Shown: one piece after another, positions 24,250 to 36,420 of the stretch
Layout: each line of letters begins with the position of its first letter
Numbering within the stretch: position 1 is the first letter of the stretch
Source: Mixophyes australis
Taxonomy: Eukaryota > Chordata > Amphibia > Anura > Limnodynastidae
Assembly: GCA_036250195.1 (NCBI GenBank)
Contig: JAVHZZ010000003.1
Location: 335,926,875-335,990,874, forward strand
Direction of reading: 5' to 3'
DNA: 64,000 nucleotides
Program-made: the position numbers and the translations under genes
The notes under the pieces: model-generated
Databases searched by the model: none
What the model was told of the DNA's origin: nothing
The model's input: the letters and a program-made list of their open reading frames with translations, nothing else

Positions 24250-24513
24250 CCACCTATAGTAGCATTTCTGCCTCACAATACAGGATGCTATCTGCGTGGC
24301 GTTTCAATGTCCTCTCATTTTAGTGAGGTGCCCTCCAACAATCCAATGAATCCTGCTAGGTTAACTGACTTCTAGCTAAATTGGCCCTGGCGTTGATGCA
24401 TAGGGAAATTAGACTGCAAACTCCATTGGAACAGGGACTGAGGTGTCTGAATAACAATGCTCTAATTGTATCTGAATATGTTGACTCTATATAAAGAATG
24501 ATGATGATTATTA
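24250..24513 (+). mobile_element. SINE (V-SINE-like), strongly diverged
   Basis: It contains AGTAGCATTTCTGCCTCACA, CTGCTAGGTTAACTGACTTC, GGGAAATTAGACTGCAAACTCC and GACTCTATATAAAGAATGATGATGAT in the family order. It is an old copy. Confidence 0.68.
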
Positions 24514-25016
24514 CACAGCTTGATTGACCATTAATGTCTCCTGCTTACTTTAAAGCCAAAGAGACCGAACCTATACATGCAGTCACTCAGCTGGCGAGAT
24601 GACCTGACGTAAGATAATTGTTTGCTTAAACAGGGTAAACCGGATCTTGTAAGGTTCAGTTTGCAGAATATTCATGATATTGGGACAACACTTCTTTTTT
24701 CATTGAATCGATTCACAAATGTATTTCTCTTTCGTACAGAAAAGGCTGTTTAGACATAACCAGGATGTCTGATACACATGTGAAGTTTGTAAAAATTAAT
24801 GTTAACAGGACGTCCCTGCCCACGATTACACATAAACTGCTGATCAAAGCTGTAAGAATCACATTTGTTTTCATTATGCAGATGTCTCTGTCTACGTAGA
24901 CTGTAATACTGCGAGGAGGCCCCCTTATCTCTAAGCCTGGCTGTTATTAATAAGTCTTCTTTTATTGCTGTGTTTTCCCCTACTGTACTGGGGTTACATA
25001 TATACATATTAGTCAA
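24514..25016. other. Repeat-free stretch, no gene recognised
   Basis: It is non-repetitive and contains a TCF/LEF-type CTTTGATC on the minus strand (near 24842). No coding evidence; a minus open frame (24750-25181) runs into the neighbouring MITE and has no domain. Confidence 0.35.
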
Positions 25017-25017
25017 T

Positions 25018-25220
25018 GGGTCGTATTCAATTGTTAAAAAGTCCCGCGGCGTTAAAACTATTACAGTTAATACGGTAAAATCTAGATGGATTTCAGCTCG
25101 CGCCTCAGGGAGCTGCGAGCTGAAATCCAGCGAGTAAATTACCGTATTAACTGTTTTTCCGTAATAACGGTAATCGTTCACGGGATTTTCGGCGTTTCCG
25201 CCGACAATTGATTACGCCCC
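25018..25220. mobile_element. MITE with GGGTCGTATTCAATTG ends, about 200 bp
   Basis: Inverted ends GGGTCGTATTCAATTGT and ACAATTGATTACGCCCC match at most positions. Inside, GATTTCAGCTCGC and GCGAGCTGAAATC form a second stem. The superfamily is not assigned because no clear duplication is seen. Confidence 0.75.
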
Positions 25221-25727
25221 ATTGAATCCTTATTCATAAACCTATGTTCTAAACAAGCGCAGTGGTCTTGTAATATGATTAGCATACGGATTTTACAAGC
25301 AAATAGATTGGAGTTTGAAACTAGTTTATTGTTCTAACGTTACAGGAATAAACCAGCAAGTTTTCCTGGCTATAGCTCTATAACTTTTCATTGTTGAGGT
25401 CAAGCAAATATTGTAAAAAAGGAGAAAAAAGTCAACATGATTGTTTCTCCTCCCTGGAGCGGTCATCCACCAAAACTCACAGCATACAATATCCCCAGGG
25501 ATTGTAAGGAGCCCCTGGGAAACAACTAATTTTGGCCATACGCTCACAGATCTGGTCATTTGGCACTAATGTGGACACATGTTTGGAATGCATGAATGTG
25601 CCACGTAGCTGATCATTCAAACAAATGGATATGAGGTGGAAGGTCCTTGTTCCAGCAGGCCAGGGACGCTATACATGAACTGATGTGCATCATCAACCAA
25701 TCAGATTTTGAATCAGATTTCGATTGT

Positions 25728-26070
25728 GGGCAGCACAGTGGCTTAGTGGTTAGCACTTCTGCCTCACAGCACTGGGGTCATGAGTTTGATTTCCAATCAT
25801 GGCCTTATCTGTGGGGAGTTTGTATGTTCTCCCTGTGTTTGCGTGGGTTTCCTCCGGGTGCTCCAGTTTCCTCACACAATTCAAAAACATACTAGTAGGT
25901 TAATTGGCTGCTCTCAAATTGACCCTAGTCTGTGTCTGTGTGTGTGTGTGTGTGTGTATGTTAGGGAATTTAGACTGTAAGCTCCAATGGGGCAGGGACT
26001 GATGTGAGCGAGTTCTCTGTACAGCGCTGTGGAATTAGTGGCGCTATATAAATAAATGATGATGATGATT
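25728..26070 (+). mobile_element. tRNA-derived SINE (V-SINE-like), full length
   Basis: This is the best copy in the window. It has an A-box-like TGGCTTAGTGGTTAGC, a B-box-like GGTCATGAGTTTGATTTCC, the central domain GGAGTTTGTATGTTCTCC...CTCCGGGTGCTCCAGTTTCC, GGTTAATTGGCTGCT, a (GT)n run at about 25930-25957, GGGAATTTAGACTGTAAGCTCC, and a tail GCGCTATATAAATAAATGATGATGATG. Confidence 0.92.
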
Positions 26071-28188
26071 GTACATAAAATGAAACAACCAAATTGTCTG
26101 TCATTGTCTGTGCGTGTTGGGCCAGGATCTGAAGGCCTTGCTTGCACTGTAAGTGACGGTAAGTCATTATGTGCAGATAGAACTCCAAAGATGAATCCCT
26201 GCTCTCCAAAAACATTATTATCACCCACCCAAAAACTTCATCTCAACCATGACGCATGGTGGTAACAGCATCGGGGTTTTCGGCTGATTTGAAGCCTCCA
26301 GACCTGTCAGCTTGCAATCACTGAGGTAATAATGCATGACACAAATCAGTGAAGACAAAACAACTGTCAAATACCTTACTTGATTAACACTGCTCTAGAT
26401 GGGTGTTTTATTATTACTAGCGAGAGACTCAAACCCCGCTGTAGACTTCGGCACTGCTGAAGATACATAATAAAAGTAACGTTATAGAAAAAACACTATA
26501 GCAGTGTAAGCTGCAGAGTACGTAGCAGGAAAAACAGCTCACCACATGCAGATCTGCCAACTACAGTGCTGCAGGCAATAAAAACTCTCTTGAGCAAATT
26601 ACCATTACTAATCCTACTGCTCACCTTTAGTGCTACTGTATTTTGACCTCTAATTCTTAGGCTCCAGGAAGCCTGTGCTTCCCAGCCCCCGTTTTATAAT
26701 AGTATACAGTCTTAAGGATACTTAAGTCTGGGTCATTTAGGTGAAAGGAAACAAGCTGGCAGGAAAGGTCTCAAATATGCCTCTTATCTTTCTGTTTCTT
26801 CTTAGAAGAGCAAGTAAAGAGCAAGTAAAACAGGAAACTTTACCCAATAAAGCTACAAATAGGGTATACATACACATATACTAAATAGTTCAATATCCAA
26901 CTTTTACATATGGGATAATATATCTGCAACTGCAAAATCTTAGAATAGTTTAAGTCACCTTGGGATCCAGAAAAACATCATATACAGGTCATGGATTTCC
27001 AAGGTGATATAATATCTGTAATAATTCGACTAGGGACGCATTACTCACTGATGACATCAGAACTCGCTTATTATAAGTAATAGCATCAGAATTCTCTGTT
27101 TATAATTATTTACAGGAGCTTATAGATATATTAGCATCACTTCTGCATTATTAGGTATGATCATCTTTGATTATTCCACAGAATTGTTATTATAGTTTTG
27201 TTTGGCCACCAACGTATGTTCTTCAAGTGTTTTCAGTTACTGCCTTTTTAAATATCAATGATGTATTATATGTTTTACATGTATTATATGCTAGAATTCA
27301 GTGAAGAAATTCTTTGCAAGGACAGTCTGACAATTATACTATTCTCTTATTGGTCAATTTCTCATGGTCTGTGTGCAATTCTCAGTATCTATATACAAGT
27401 TAAGATTTAAAGCATAATTAAATTGATCACTTCCACTGGTCATGTCATTTTGTGGATATAAGAGCTCTATGTGCATTTAATTGGGACTTCATGTGAAGAA
27501 ACCGTGCAAAAAAAAAAAAGTCCATAAAAATTTTATTCACTTATAGGTATGGTATTCATATACAGTAAAACAACTCCTTGGTCAATAAGCAACACAAAAT
27601 TAATATAAAAGGTGATATTCACTGTATGTGCTTGTTGAGAAAGCTTAAAAACAGTTCCTAAACCTTCTTTCTGCAAGTTGTGTCTCCATTTAGCAGAGAC
27701 TACCTACTGTACTCAACTGTGTATATGTTGTGTATGCGTGCTTGGATCATCATGTGATGCATGACTGCTACAGCTTTTCCAACTTGTTTTGTTTCTTTTA
27801 ACAGCAGTCGTGGAAGCTAAATTTTAACATATTTTAACTACTTCAGCCTAGGTCATTGCAAATAGAAAAGCAGTCAGACAAACAAAGAGAGATTATTATC
27901 ACATTGTGGAAAGGAGTTAGTTTGACGGGCATGTTGGTTCATGTGTGGCATTATGGCCGCAAGACACGGTCAGAGTCCTAACAAATGTACTGTCTGTATC
28001 AAATAGATGTTGTTCAAGATCAACCTCCATTTTGGACTCAAACTCACTGCAACTTGAGGCCAGTTAGGTCCTAGCAGCATGTATGAGAACCTGAAGGCCA
28101 GATTTGTGTGACATTACACAGGTGCAAATAAGAGGAAATTAGAGTAAATAAGTCTCAAATGCCTAATTTGGTGGATTTAGATACTTTG
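26071..28188. other. Intergenic, no gene recognised
   Basis: AT-rich sequence without a named repeat. There is an A-run near 27508-27519. I see nothing that supports a gene. Confidence 0.4.
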
Positions 28189-28378
28189 GGGGTATATTTA
28201 CTATATTTACTAATACTATATTTACTAATCTGCGGGAAAAAGATGTTGCCTGTAGCAACCAATCAGATTGTAGTTGTCATTTTGTAGAATGCACTAAATA
28301 AATGACAGCTAGAATCTGATTGGCTGCTATAGGCAACATCTCCACTTTTTCAAACCCGCAGTTTAGTAAATATACCCC
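28189..28378. mobile_element. PIF/Harbinger-like foldback MITE, about 190 bp
   Basis: Same family as 342-1539: GGGGTATATTTACTA at one end and TAGTAAATATACCCC at the other, with ATAGCAACCAATCAGATT arms. There is a small extra TATTTACTAATACTA duplication near the left end. Confidence 0.87.
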
Positions 28379-30401
28379 TTTATCTCATATTTATTAGAGC
28401 CATATCATGCCTTATGGCACATAGCAACACACCAGCATACACCTGGAGAGGTAGACGAGTACCATTATGGAAGGCAGTAGATGCCAATTATAAGAATAAA
28501 CATAATTATTCAAAAAAACTAACTTTTGTATGCAGCAAATATATATCTTTATTATATATTTGTTATAAAAATCTTTTTAATCTCCATTGTCATCAGCAGT
28601 AAAACAGTCCATACATAGGAATGTGCCTAATAATAGTCACAGCAACCTATATCTCACATGCTTGGCTGCATTTAAATGTATGGTTTGTAAGTACGGTAAC
28701 AACGGCAGCAACCTGTGTCGAGTGACACTCGCTCTTCAGACGCAACCCTCTCTTTGTTCCTGCAAGATGAATGGGAACTCCCCTCTCTAATCTACCCGCT
28801 GCTTTCCAGATCATATCAAATTCCAGCTATTTTCATGGCTTTGTGTCCATTTCTGGCTAGTTTACAATTACAACACACACACACATATTTATGTACTGTT
28901 TTAAAGAGTAACGCAACCCCCAGCATTAGGCAGAATACACGAAGCTCCACTCCCAAGCTGGTAATAATCACCATTTATTAACCTTCCCGTTCTTCCCAGC
29001 CCAGGCTGAGGTGACAGGAGGAGGGATTGGGTCACGGATTGCAAGAGGAGTCATGATTGGAAGAAGCGAGGGCAGAGTGTGATATAGGGTGAAACCTCTG
29101 GGGATACGATAAGTGCAGAGCAGATTACTGCTCATTATTGGGATGCTCACACCCATCCCAACCACAAGTAAGCTTGCACATTTTACTGGAAACAATGCAG
29201 ATAAAAAGATAGATATATATATAATTTCTTGTACACATTCCAATGCAACAAATAAATCTAAAAAATAACCCCAAAATTTTGCATTTCTCAACTATTATTT
29301 TGATATGTGGGATGAAAGATGACGCACCCCCGAAATTTCTGAGTGGGTTTCCCCATAAGATAAAGGGCTGTAACCGTTTAACACCAAATAAAAAGATTAA
29401 GAAGAAAAAAAATACGTTAAGGGTTTTTTTTGGTGTGGATCCCAAAACAATGGCTACATCTTTCATCTCACATTCCATTAGCAATGCTGTGTCCCCTGGG
29501 CTTACAAATCCCTTAGAATCGTCTGCTCTGCCAATGACCTCAGCCCCTTATTAGCTTTATAACATGCTTCAGGCTGCACACACACAACATAAAGCAGCGA
29601 CAATCTGATTTCAGAAAGTGTCAGAAATGCAAAGCCACAACGTCACATTATACAGGGGTGGTGGGAATTGTCTGAGGCTGGATTTAAAGGATAAAAAAAA
29701 AACATCAAAAATTCAAAACCGCAAGTAATGAATATATGCCCTATTTACAGTTGTATTTACTAGGGGCGTATTCTCTAATACAGCCACTGTACTCAGCATT
29801 TCACTTCTGCAAATTACCATTCAAAGACTGCACACTAGTACAAAAATGTAACAGGTGAAGTCTCACCTTATTATTACATAATTATTATGACAAGATACGC
29901 AAAGATGAGCTTGCATGGTAAATCAAAATCATTTACTTTACTTTGTGTCAAGTTTTTACGAGTTTGCCTATAGGAAGTAAGATATATATCCGCCGAGATG
30001 AAAGACGGTTATTTTGTGTGTATAAAATGCAGTATGACGTTAGAGGCTTATTATGTTTATAATAAAGTACTTTCTGTAACATATGGTACAAATAAAATGT
30101 GTGCTTCAGCTGCATTGGGAATAGTGAAATCCAGAGAAAACAGCATTTTATGTGGTATATACAAGGTCATTGGCCCTTTTGGTCTATTAGGTATAAATAG
30201 CATTTACAGATCTCTCCCCTGGAACACCAACTTTCTCTGCTGTCCAGTGGATGATCAGGTAACAGGGGTGGTCTTTCCTAGTGAGAGACCACCGCACAGA
30301 ATTGCTATATGGACGGTACTCTTTGTAAAGGGGGCTGTCTCTCTTTGATGCAGTAGTGATTTTTCCAAAAGGTAAAAAACAGGGGGGGGCTGTTTGTTCC
30401 C
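28379..30401. other. Intergenic, no gene recognised
   Basis: Several short open frames on both strands overlap and lack domains. A (CA) run lies at 28872-28887. I cannot name any repeat here. Confidence 0.4.
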
Positions 30402-30454
30402 AATTGTAAAGCACTACGGAATCTGTTGGCGCTATATAAATAAATGATGATGAT
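30402..30454 (+). mobile_element. SINE 3'-tail fragment
   Basis: AATTGTAAAGCACTACGGAAT and GGCGCTATATAAATAAATGATGATGAT are the 3' end of the SINE family. Confidence 0.72.
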
Positions 30455-30508
30455 CCTCAACTCTTATACAGTCAACTTTGTTGGTTTCACAGGTGTGTTA
30501 GTCCCACA

Positions 30509-30677
30509 AGCTGCGGGTTTGAAAAGTGGAGAAGTTGCCTATTGCAACCAATCAGATTCTAGCTGTCATTTTGAAGTATGTACTAAATAAATGATAACTA
30601 GAATCTGATTGGTTGCTACAGGCAACAGCTCCATTTTTCAAACCTGCCAGAAACTCACAACTTGATACATTTACCCC
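30509..30677. mobile_element. PIF/Harbinger-like foldback MITE, left end decayed
   Basis: AGCTGCGGGTTTGAAAAGTGG and its inverse arms around ATTGCAACCAATCAGATTC match the 28189 copy; the right end reads ATACATTTACCCC-TTA. Confidence 0.8.
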
Positions 30678-31644
30678 TTAGAGGGCCATCACCACATCAA
30701 TGTCAATGTCATTATATTCATATTAGCATGCTGAACGTATATGGCTATGACCCTTTTTTTGTCTAATTTGGCGCTTCAGATACACTCCCAAAAAGGTTCC
30801 TGCCTTAACTTAATAAATGGCCATGGACAACTTGCTTTATAAAACGCTAGGTACAGGCATGAAAACTGAGGACTGTTTAAATTTTCACGCTCCGGGACGT
30901 GTGTCAATTTTTTAAAAGCAAATTAAAAACCGTCTGCCTAGACACACTCTAACAATCAATACTATTCACGGATAGAGGTAAAGATGTATGGTAAGGGGTT
31001 CTATATGAAAGTATTATCATATGCCCAGTGTCAGCGGTTGAACCCAAATTTCTAACAATACTGGAAAAAGGTACAAACTTAAAAGATCCTACAGGAGCAC
31101 ATACAGCATGAGAAACATACTGAGCATTGTATGTGGCACTGTTCAAACAGCCGCAGGATTTTCTAACAAGCAACATCTTATTTGTGCACAAGTAGATTTA
31201 TACAAAACCTGCAGCAATGCAGAACATGGAGAGTGCAGCAAACATTCTCTATCAGGTGTCGATTGCTCAGGTAGAGGAAGATATAAGCACAACTGACATC
31301 TGTCTTTCTTCTGACATCATGCAGTATTTGTGAGGATTAGGCAAAGATAAGACCCAAGCTATTTTTATTAACATTAAAAGGATTATCCCTTTGATAACAG
31401 GATGTTTTGGCACTACCACGCTTCTGGATTTATGGTACCCATCGTTATGTGGAACTAGATGCAAAAAAATGAACACACTTTAAAACCCATGTCAGAGGCA
31501 TGTATTTCTAAATGTGAATATGAGAATCAAGCTATGTACACTCACATCGGTTTCATAATCTCAGCATTTGCCGGCTGCCACAGGATGATCTCTTACAAAG
31601 ATGACAGAACTGTTAGAATAAAAGAAAACTCTATGATAAGAATT
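30678..31644. other. Intergenic, no gene recognised
   Basis: No recognised element or coding signal. Confidence 0.4.
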
Positions 31645-31702
31645 ATCATCGACATTTATTTATAGAGCAGCAGTAAATTCTTTGCCGCTTTACAACTGGG
31701 AT
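31645..31702 (-). mobile_element. SINE 3'-tail fragment
   Basis: ATCATCGACATTTATTTATAGAG and GCCGCTTTACAACTGGG are an inverted, diverged tail of the 39081-type SINE. Confidence 0.6.
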
Positions 31703-32101
31703 AAGACTTACACCAATTGTCTCTGTTTTAAAAAGTGTTATGGGGAACTCAGTAAAGCTGGCAAGTGTAAGTCACCTGACAGTCACCAGTATCACACATC
31801 ACTGCTAAAGCCTGCCACACGAGCAGTGACATCCAAGTCAATGGCTTTGGATATGGGACAGACTTTCATAGAAATATGGCAGTGTGTAGTGAGAATGATT
31901 TTGTCCTTACATTCAAGGGAAGACAAGACAGCACCATTTACTGTCTACTACAAGATATCACAAATCATCTATTGTTATAGTGGTTCTTTTCCTGCTTTGC
32001 TTAACGACAAAACTAGCCTGCAGTCTCTCACAAAATAAATTTTAAAGGAGGGTGGGAGATGGCACAAGATGAAATGGGTGGCAATGACACCCAATAATAT
32101 A

Positions 32102-32281
32102 GGCAGCATGGTGGCTTAGTGGTTAGCACTTCTGCCTCACGGCACTGGGGTCGTGAGTTTTATTACCGACCATGGCCTTATCAGTGTGGAGTTTGTATGT
32201 TCTCCCTGTGTTTGCGTGGGTTTCCTCCCAAAAACATACTAGTAGGTTAATTGGCTGCTATCAACATTGACCCTAGTCTGT

Positions 32282-32317
<36 letters not shown>

Positions 32318-32412
32318 GAGAATTTAGACTGTAAGCTCTATTGGGGCAGGGACTGATGTGTGCAGTGCTGCGGAATTAGTAGCGCTATATAAATAAATAA
32401 ATGATGATGATG
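32102..32412 (+). mobile_element. tRNA-derived SINE (V-SINE-like), nearly full length
   Basis: The head GGCAGCATGGTGGCTTAGTGG, central domain and ATAAATAAATGATGATGATG tail are present. It lacks the short CTCCGGGTGCTCCAGTTTCC block found at 25728-26070. A (GT)n run spans about 32283-32314. Confidence 0.9.
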
Positions 32413-33416
32413 TTACCATTACACCAAGACATCCATTAGCACTCATCTCAAAGGTACATAAGTTATTTACTAACTTACAAAATGTGTTGTCTGTAAGTCA
32501 GATGCAGTTAACAAGGAAGTTGTTAATAAATCGAAGAATGTTGTATTCATGAAATTATTGAGTACTTTGAAAAAACTATGTGTATATATTAATTAATATT
32601 AAATATGTTATAATTCTGCACTATATTGTGTTTCACTGGGAATGTGATATTACTATGCATCTCATGTTTATAGAGAAAAAGTCATTTTCAAAAGTTAAAT
32701 AAAGTGAGATAATGCGTTTTAAGTATAATTGTCTTTTTACATCTTTTTTTTCTTTTACATAGGAACTTTGCAAAGGATCAAAAGAAAATAAAGATCTATG
32801 GACAATAAACCCCTCTGGCACTAGAGATGAAAAGGTTAACATTGTGCGTGCTAGTGTTTCACTGGGGAACCATGCAGTTAAAATTTCAAGCAGAGCCAGG
32901 TCGTACAATGTACACTCACATAAAATGATTGCTTAAGGCTACCTGCAACCATCTGAGTATCCGTTCACAGCCCTTGTGAAAACTAACCGAGATGAGGAAA
33001 GAGTACCTGACGACTAAAACTTGTATGTTAATGAGGTAAGGTGACCACACACAGTCCGATCCATTCCATTTCTAATTTGACCGCTCACATGGGTGGCCTA
33101 TTTAGCGGACACTGTTGCTGTCCGCTTTGGCCAAGAAGATGGGGCGCCTGCTAGAGCTCTAGGAAGATGTTAACAGCAGCCACCCACAGACTGGATGTTC
33201 CAGCTTACTTTAAAATTGTCAAATCAATTTAGATCTGATTTTTCTCCAGAATGGAGTTTGATTTTGGGGAAACGTACGTCCTGACACTGGACAATTTGCT
33301 GACTTTGCAACAGAAATGGCTAGCTTTCCAGTTCCATGTCATTATATTACATCATTGGAAACGTTCTCTATCTGTACCAAGTATGGTTGACACCTTGCAA
33401 ACAATTAAGACACCTT
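32413..33416. other. Intergenic, no gene recognised
   Basis: AT-rich sequence up to about 32940; the part 33030-33310 is less AT-rich and may be an old repeat, but I cannot identify it. Confidence 0.35.
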
Positions 33417-33608
33417 GGGCCTGAGTTAAATTCTATTTGTACACTGAAATTAAAAGTTGATATTTGTGTGCTACATGAAACAACAGTCAGTATTTAACTT
33501 ATGTGCAAAACAGAATACTAATTTGTACCCCTTGCATTGTAACATGGTTTTGTCCAGGAGACTGAAAAAAGAAGTTTCTTAAGTTAAGATCCTTAATGAA
33601 TCAGGCCC
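33417..33608. mobile_element. Foldback DNA transposon, left arm deleted
   Basis: The right arm of the family seen at 56303-56636 is complete, ending TCCTTAATGAATCAGGCCC, with a short GGGCCTGA left end joined at about 33425. The deletion removes most of one arm. Confidence 0.8.
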
Positions 33609-34198
33609 CTGGTCAATAAAAATGTGATTTAGTGGCAATGTTATTAATAGGAGCAGAAATAGAACATAAAAGATGGCAACCCCAGTGTCAAGCTATACAG
33701 GGTTTTGCAAACAATACAGTACAAAAAGAATATAGTATCTCAGGTTTTTTGTACATATTCAATTAGATTTGCAGTGAAACACATGCGGTGTTAGCCCAAC
33801 TGACTGATATTACAGCCCACATGGCCAGTTTAAGGGTCTACACCAATTGTTTTTGGGCATATCTTAGTGTCAAGAATCTCATGTTTATTCTTCCAGAGTC
33901 TCTTATTCAGTGTTTCACCAACTTTTTGCTGCCACTTATTGTTTACAATTATTGGCAGTTTTTCACCTTCCATGTTGTTGCTCGTATACTTATAACCAAA
34001 CAAATAAATACTAATGCAGTGTGTAGTACAATAGATGGTTTAAAAGGGTATCTTACTATATTACTTGGTGTAACGTTATGACTCCGGCCTACCTTACTGC
34101 CTCACGGACCCCTCTGCTAAATGTTCACTGAACTGGCTCGCTAACTAGCATGCCAGGCTCTGGAGGAAGCCATACCGGGCACTCAGTGTATTTATACA
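33609..34198. other. Intergenic, no gene recognised
   Basis: A 97-codon plus-strand open frame (33788-34081) has no recognisable domain and AT-rich composition like its surroundings. I do not support it as a gene. Confidence 0.35.
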
Positions 34199-34695
34199 GA
34201 GCCATATCCGATGCCAAGACTAATATATAGAGCCATATCCAGTGCCAAGACTAATATATAGAGCCATATCCGATGCCAAGACTAATATATAGAGCCATAT
34301 CCAGTGCCAAGACTAATATATAGAGCCATATCCGATGCCAAGACTAATATATAGAGCCATATCCGATGCCAAGACTAATATATAGAGCCATATCCGATAC
34401 CAAGACTAATGTATAGAGCCATATCTGATGCCAAGACTAATATATAGAGCCATATCTGATGCCAAGACTAATATATAGAGCCATATCCGATGCCAAGACT
34501 AATGTATAGAGCCATATCTGATGCCAAGACTAATATATAGAGCCATATCCGATGCCAAGACTAATATATAGAGCCATATCTGATGCCAAGACTAATATAT
34601 AGAGCCATATCTGATGCCCAGACTAATATATAGAGCCATATCTGATGCCCAGACTAATATATAGAGCCATATCCAGTGCATGGCTAATGTGCAGA
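34199..34695 (+). repeat. Minisatellite, 31-bp unit, about 16 copies
   Basis: The unit begins GAGCCATATC and ends ACTAATATATA. Variants at one site (CCGATG, CCAGTG, CTGATG) alternate in the first five copies and again later, hinting at a 62-bp higher-order unit. The last copy is degenerate. Confidence 0.95.
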
Positions 34696-35029
34696 GTCGG
34701 AGGGATTCAGAGAAGGAAACTGAAAGGTGTGCGCCATCTTCTGAACAGTAGAGGATTGTGTCTCGTCACCTTTAGCTGTTTAGTATGTTTCTATGTTGGA
34801 GGGCTTGGTTGCAAATCCCAAGAAGAAAACTCCTAATGATATATGTAGTACTGAGAGCAGCTTCATGTGTACAAGTTACACTCATAGATATTATCCCAGG
34901 AAATGTCCCTATTTTTCAATAATGAACAAGTGTACTGAACCTATCCTACTATATTATATATTGAATACAAGTCACACTTTTCATTTTCTCTGTGATTTTT
35001 AAGTCAGTATTTGGAGTATTCAAACTATT

Positions 35030-36420
35030 TGGGGTCAATGTATATGGAGGAAGGAGCGGCACATTTCTCCTCTTTCCTCCATATTTGCATCAGATTGGGC
35101 GCACAGAGCCCAGCGTTCCTGGAGGAGGAGGCAGGGTAGAGCGATGGTCTGGCTACATGGTAATGAGATTGGTGCAGTGCTGGTAGCTCTGAGCAAAGAA
35201 CCACTTGGCTGGGGATGATTGGGCTCTTGGAAGTGTGGGTGGCTCTGAATGAGATCAGCTTCCAGTAACCGGAACCAACACACATCAGCACCCGCATGGT
35301 TTTGTGGGTTAGCAAAGCTAGGGTTATGGGTCGTCCAGCCACAGCTTCTACGGACATTGGCCTGATTTTAGAAACCAGAGGTAGTTCCATCTTACGGGAA
35401 AGTCCAAATCTATAAAATTCCTCAACGATCCAGAATACAAAAAGGCCTCTGTCACCCCAGGAGAAAGTGGATAGCTGGAATTGGAATATGGAAAATGGAA
35501 GAAAAATGGCACCAATGCTCCCCTGACTTGTCTCCTGTGAGCAATTCCATTTCCCGACAGCTCCAATCTTCTTAATTCTAGAAACACTTCTTCCATTGAT
35601 CCTGGTGCCCACAAAAAAGACATCTACCTGTCTCTAGATGGCGAGTTCTCTCCTCCATGTGCAAAAGACCTCCCGAGCTGCATGGTCTCCTCAAAGCTCT
35701 CACTAGTTATCTGTGGCTGGTGAGCTGACAGGAGATAGTGAGCAGCTGTTTCTTTCTTCTGAAGCCGATGCTCCTGAATGCGGGTGTCGAACAGAATGGA
35801 GGTGAGAATGTCCCGGCAAGTGAGTTTATTTTTATTTGGGTTTGACAATCTTTCTGGAAGTAGGCTAGCAGTGCCTCATCATTTCATCCAGTCTCTGCTG
35901 TGAGGGTCTGGAATTCGATGGCGCACTGGGCAAATGATCGACCACATTGCTCAATCCGAGCCTGTCTTGCATAAGCATTGGTTGCGCAACCTGGAGAGTC
36001 ACAGGTCAGTCTTAATGTGGTCCTTACTGCTACCCATCAGCAAGGATTGTCCCTTTGAGGGAGTTGTGGTGCCCAGGCCAAAGCCTGGCCAGTCAGCAGG
36101 GGATGATATACCCTACTTTTATCTGTTCTGTGGGGAATGAGGCTGTTTGTAGTTTAAACTGATGGCGAATCTTGGTCAGGCATCCCCTGCACTCTTCGGG
36201 GTTGCCATCAAAATGCAAGGGTGCAGTAATTTTAGGCTCCCGGACAACAAAGGGAGATCCTGGTTGAGTTGGCTGATCAACCATTCACAGCAGGCATTAA
36301 CTGGGAGGTCTGCTTGCTTCAGAACACCAATCTCTGCTTCATGTATCTTTGAGCGGTTTTGCAGCATGCCACAGCTCTACCCCAGCATAGTCCATGTTTG
36401 GCAGAACCAAAATGTCACGG
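35030..36420 (-). pseudogene. Decayed Ty3/gypsy-like retrotransposon gag-protease fragment
   Basis: Read on the minus strand from about 36370 downward, it gives a Gag capsid-like segment (FDGNPEECRGCLTKIRHQFK near 36150-36215), a CX2C-type piece near 35630, and then a protease-like region. In that region KMELPLVSK, SVEAVAGRPIT and THTSKSPII (35180-35400) follow the pattern of gypsy retropepsin domains. Frames shift repeatedly and no reverse transcriptase or LTR was found. The family assignment is by motif order. Confidence 0.68.

Noticed and set aside
24750..25181. 143-codon minus-strand ORF
   Set aside because: It crosses the boundary of a MITE (25018-25220) and shows no domain.
25728..25800. 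tRNA gene (A and B box signals)
   Set aside because: The boxes belong to the head of a SINE; no cloverleaf or acceptor stem is present and copies end in the SINE body and tail.
35025..35612. 195-codon minus-strand ORF as a host gene
   Set aside because: Its motifs and its upstream neighbour fit a decayed gypsy-type Gag-protease region, so it was annotated as a retroelement fossil.
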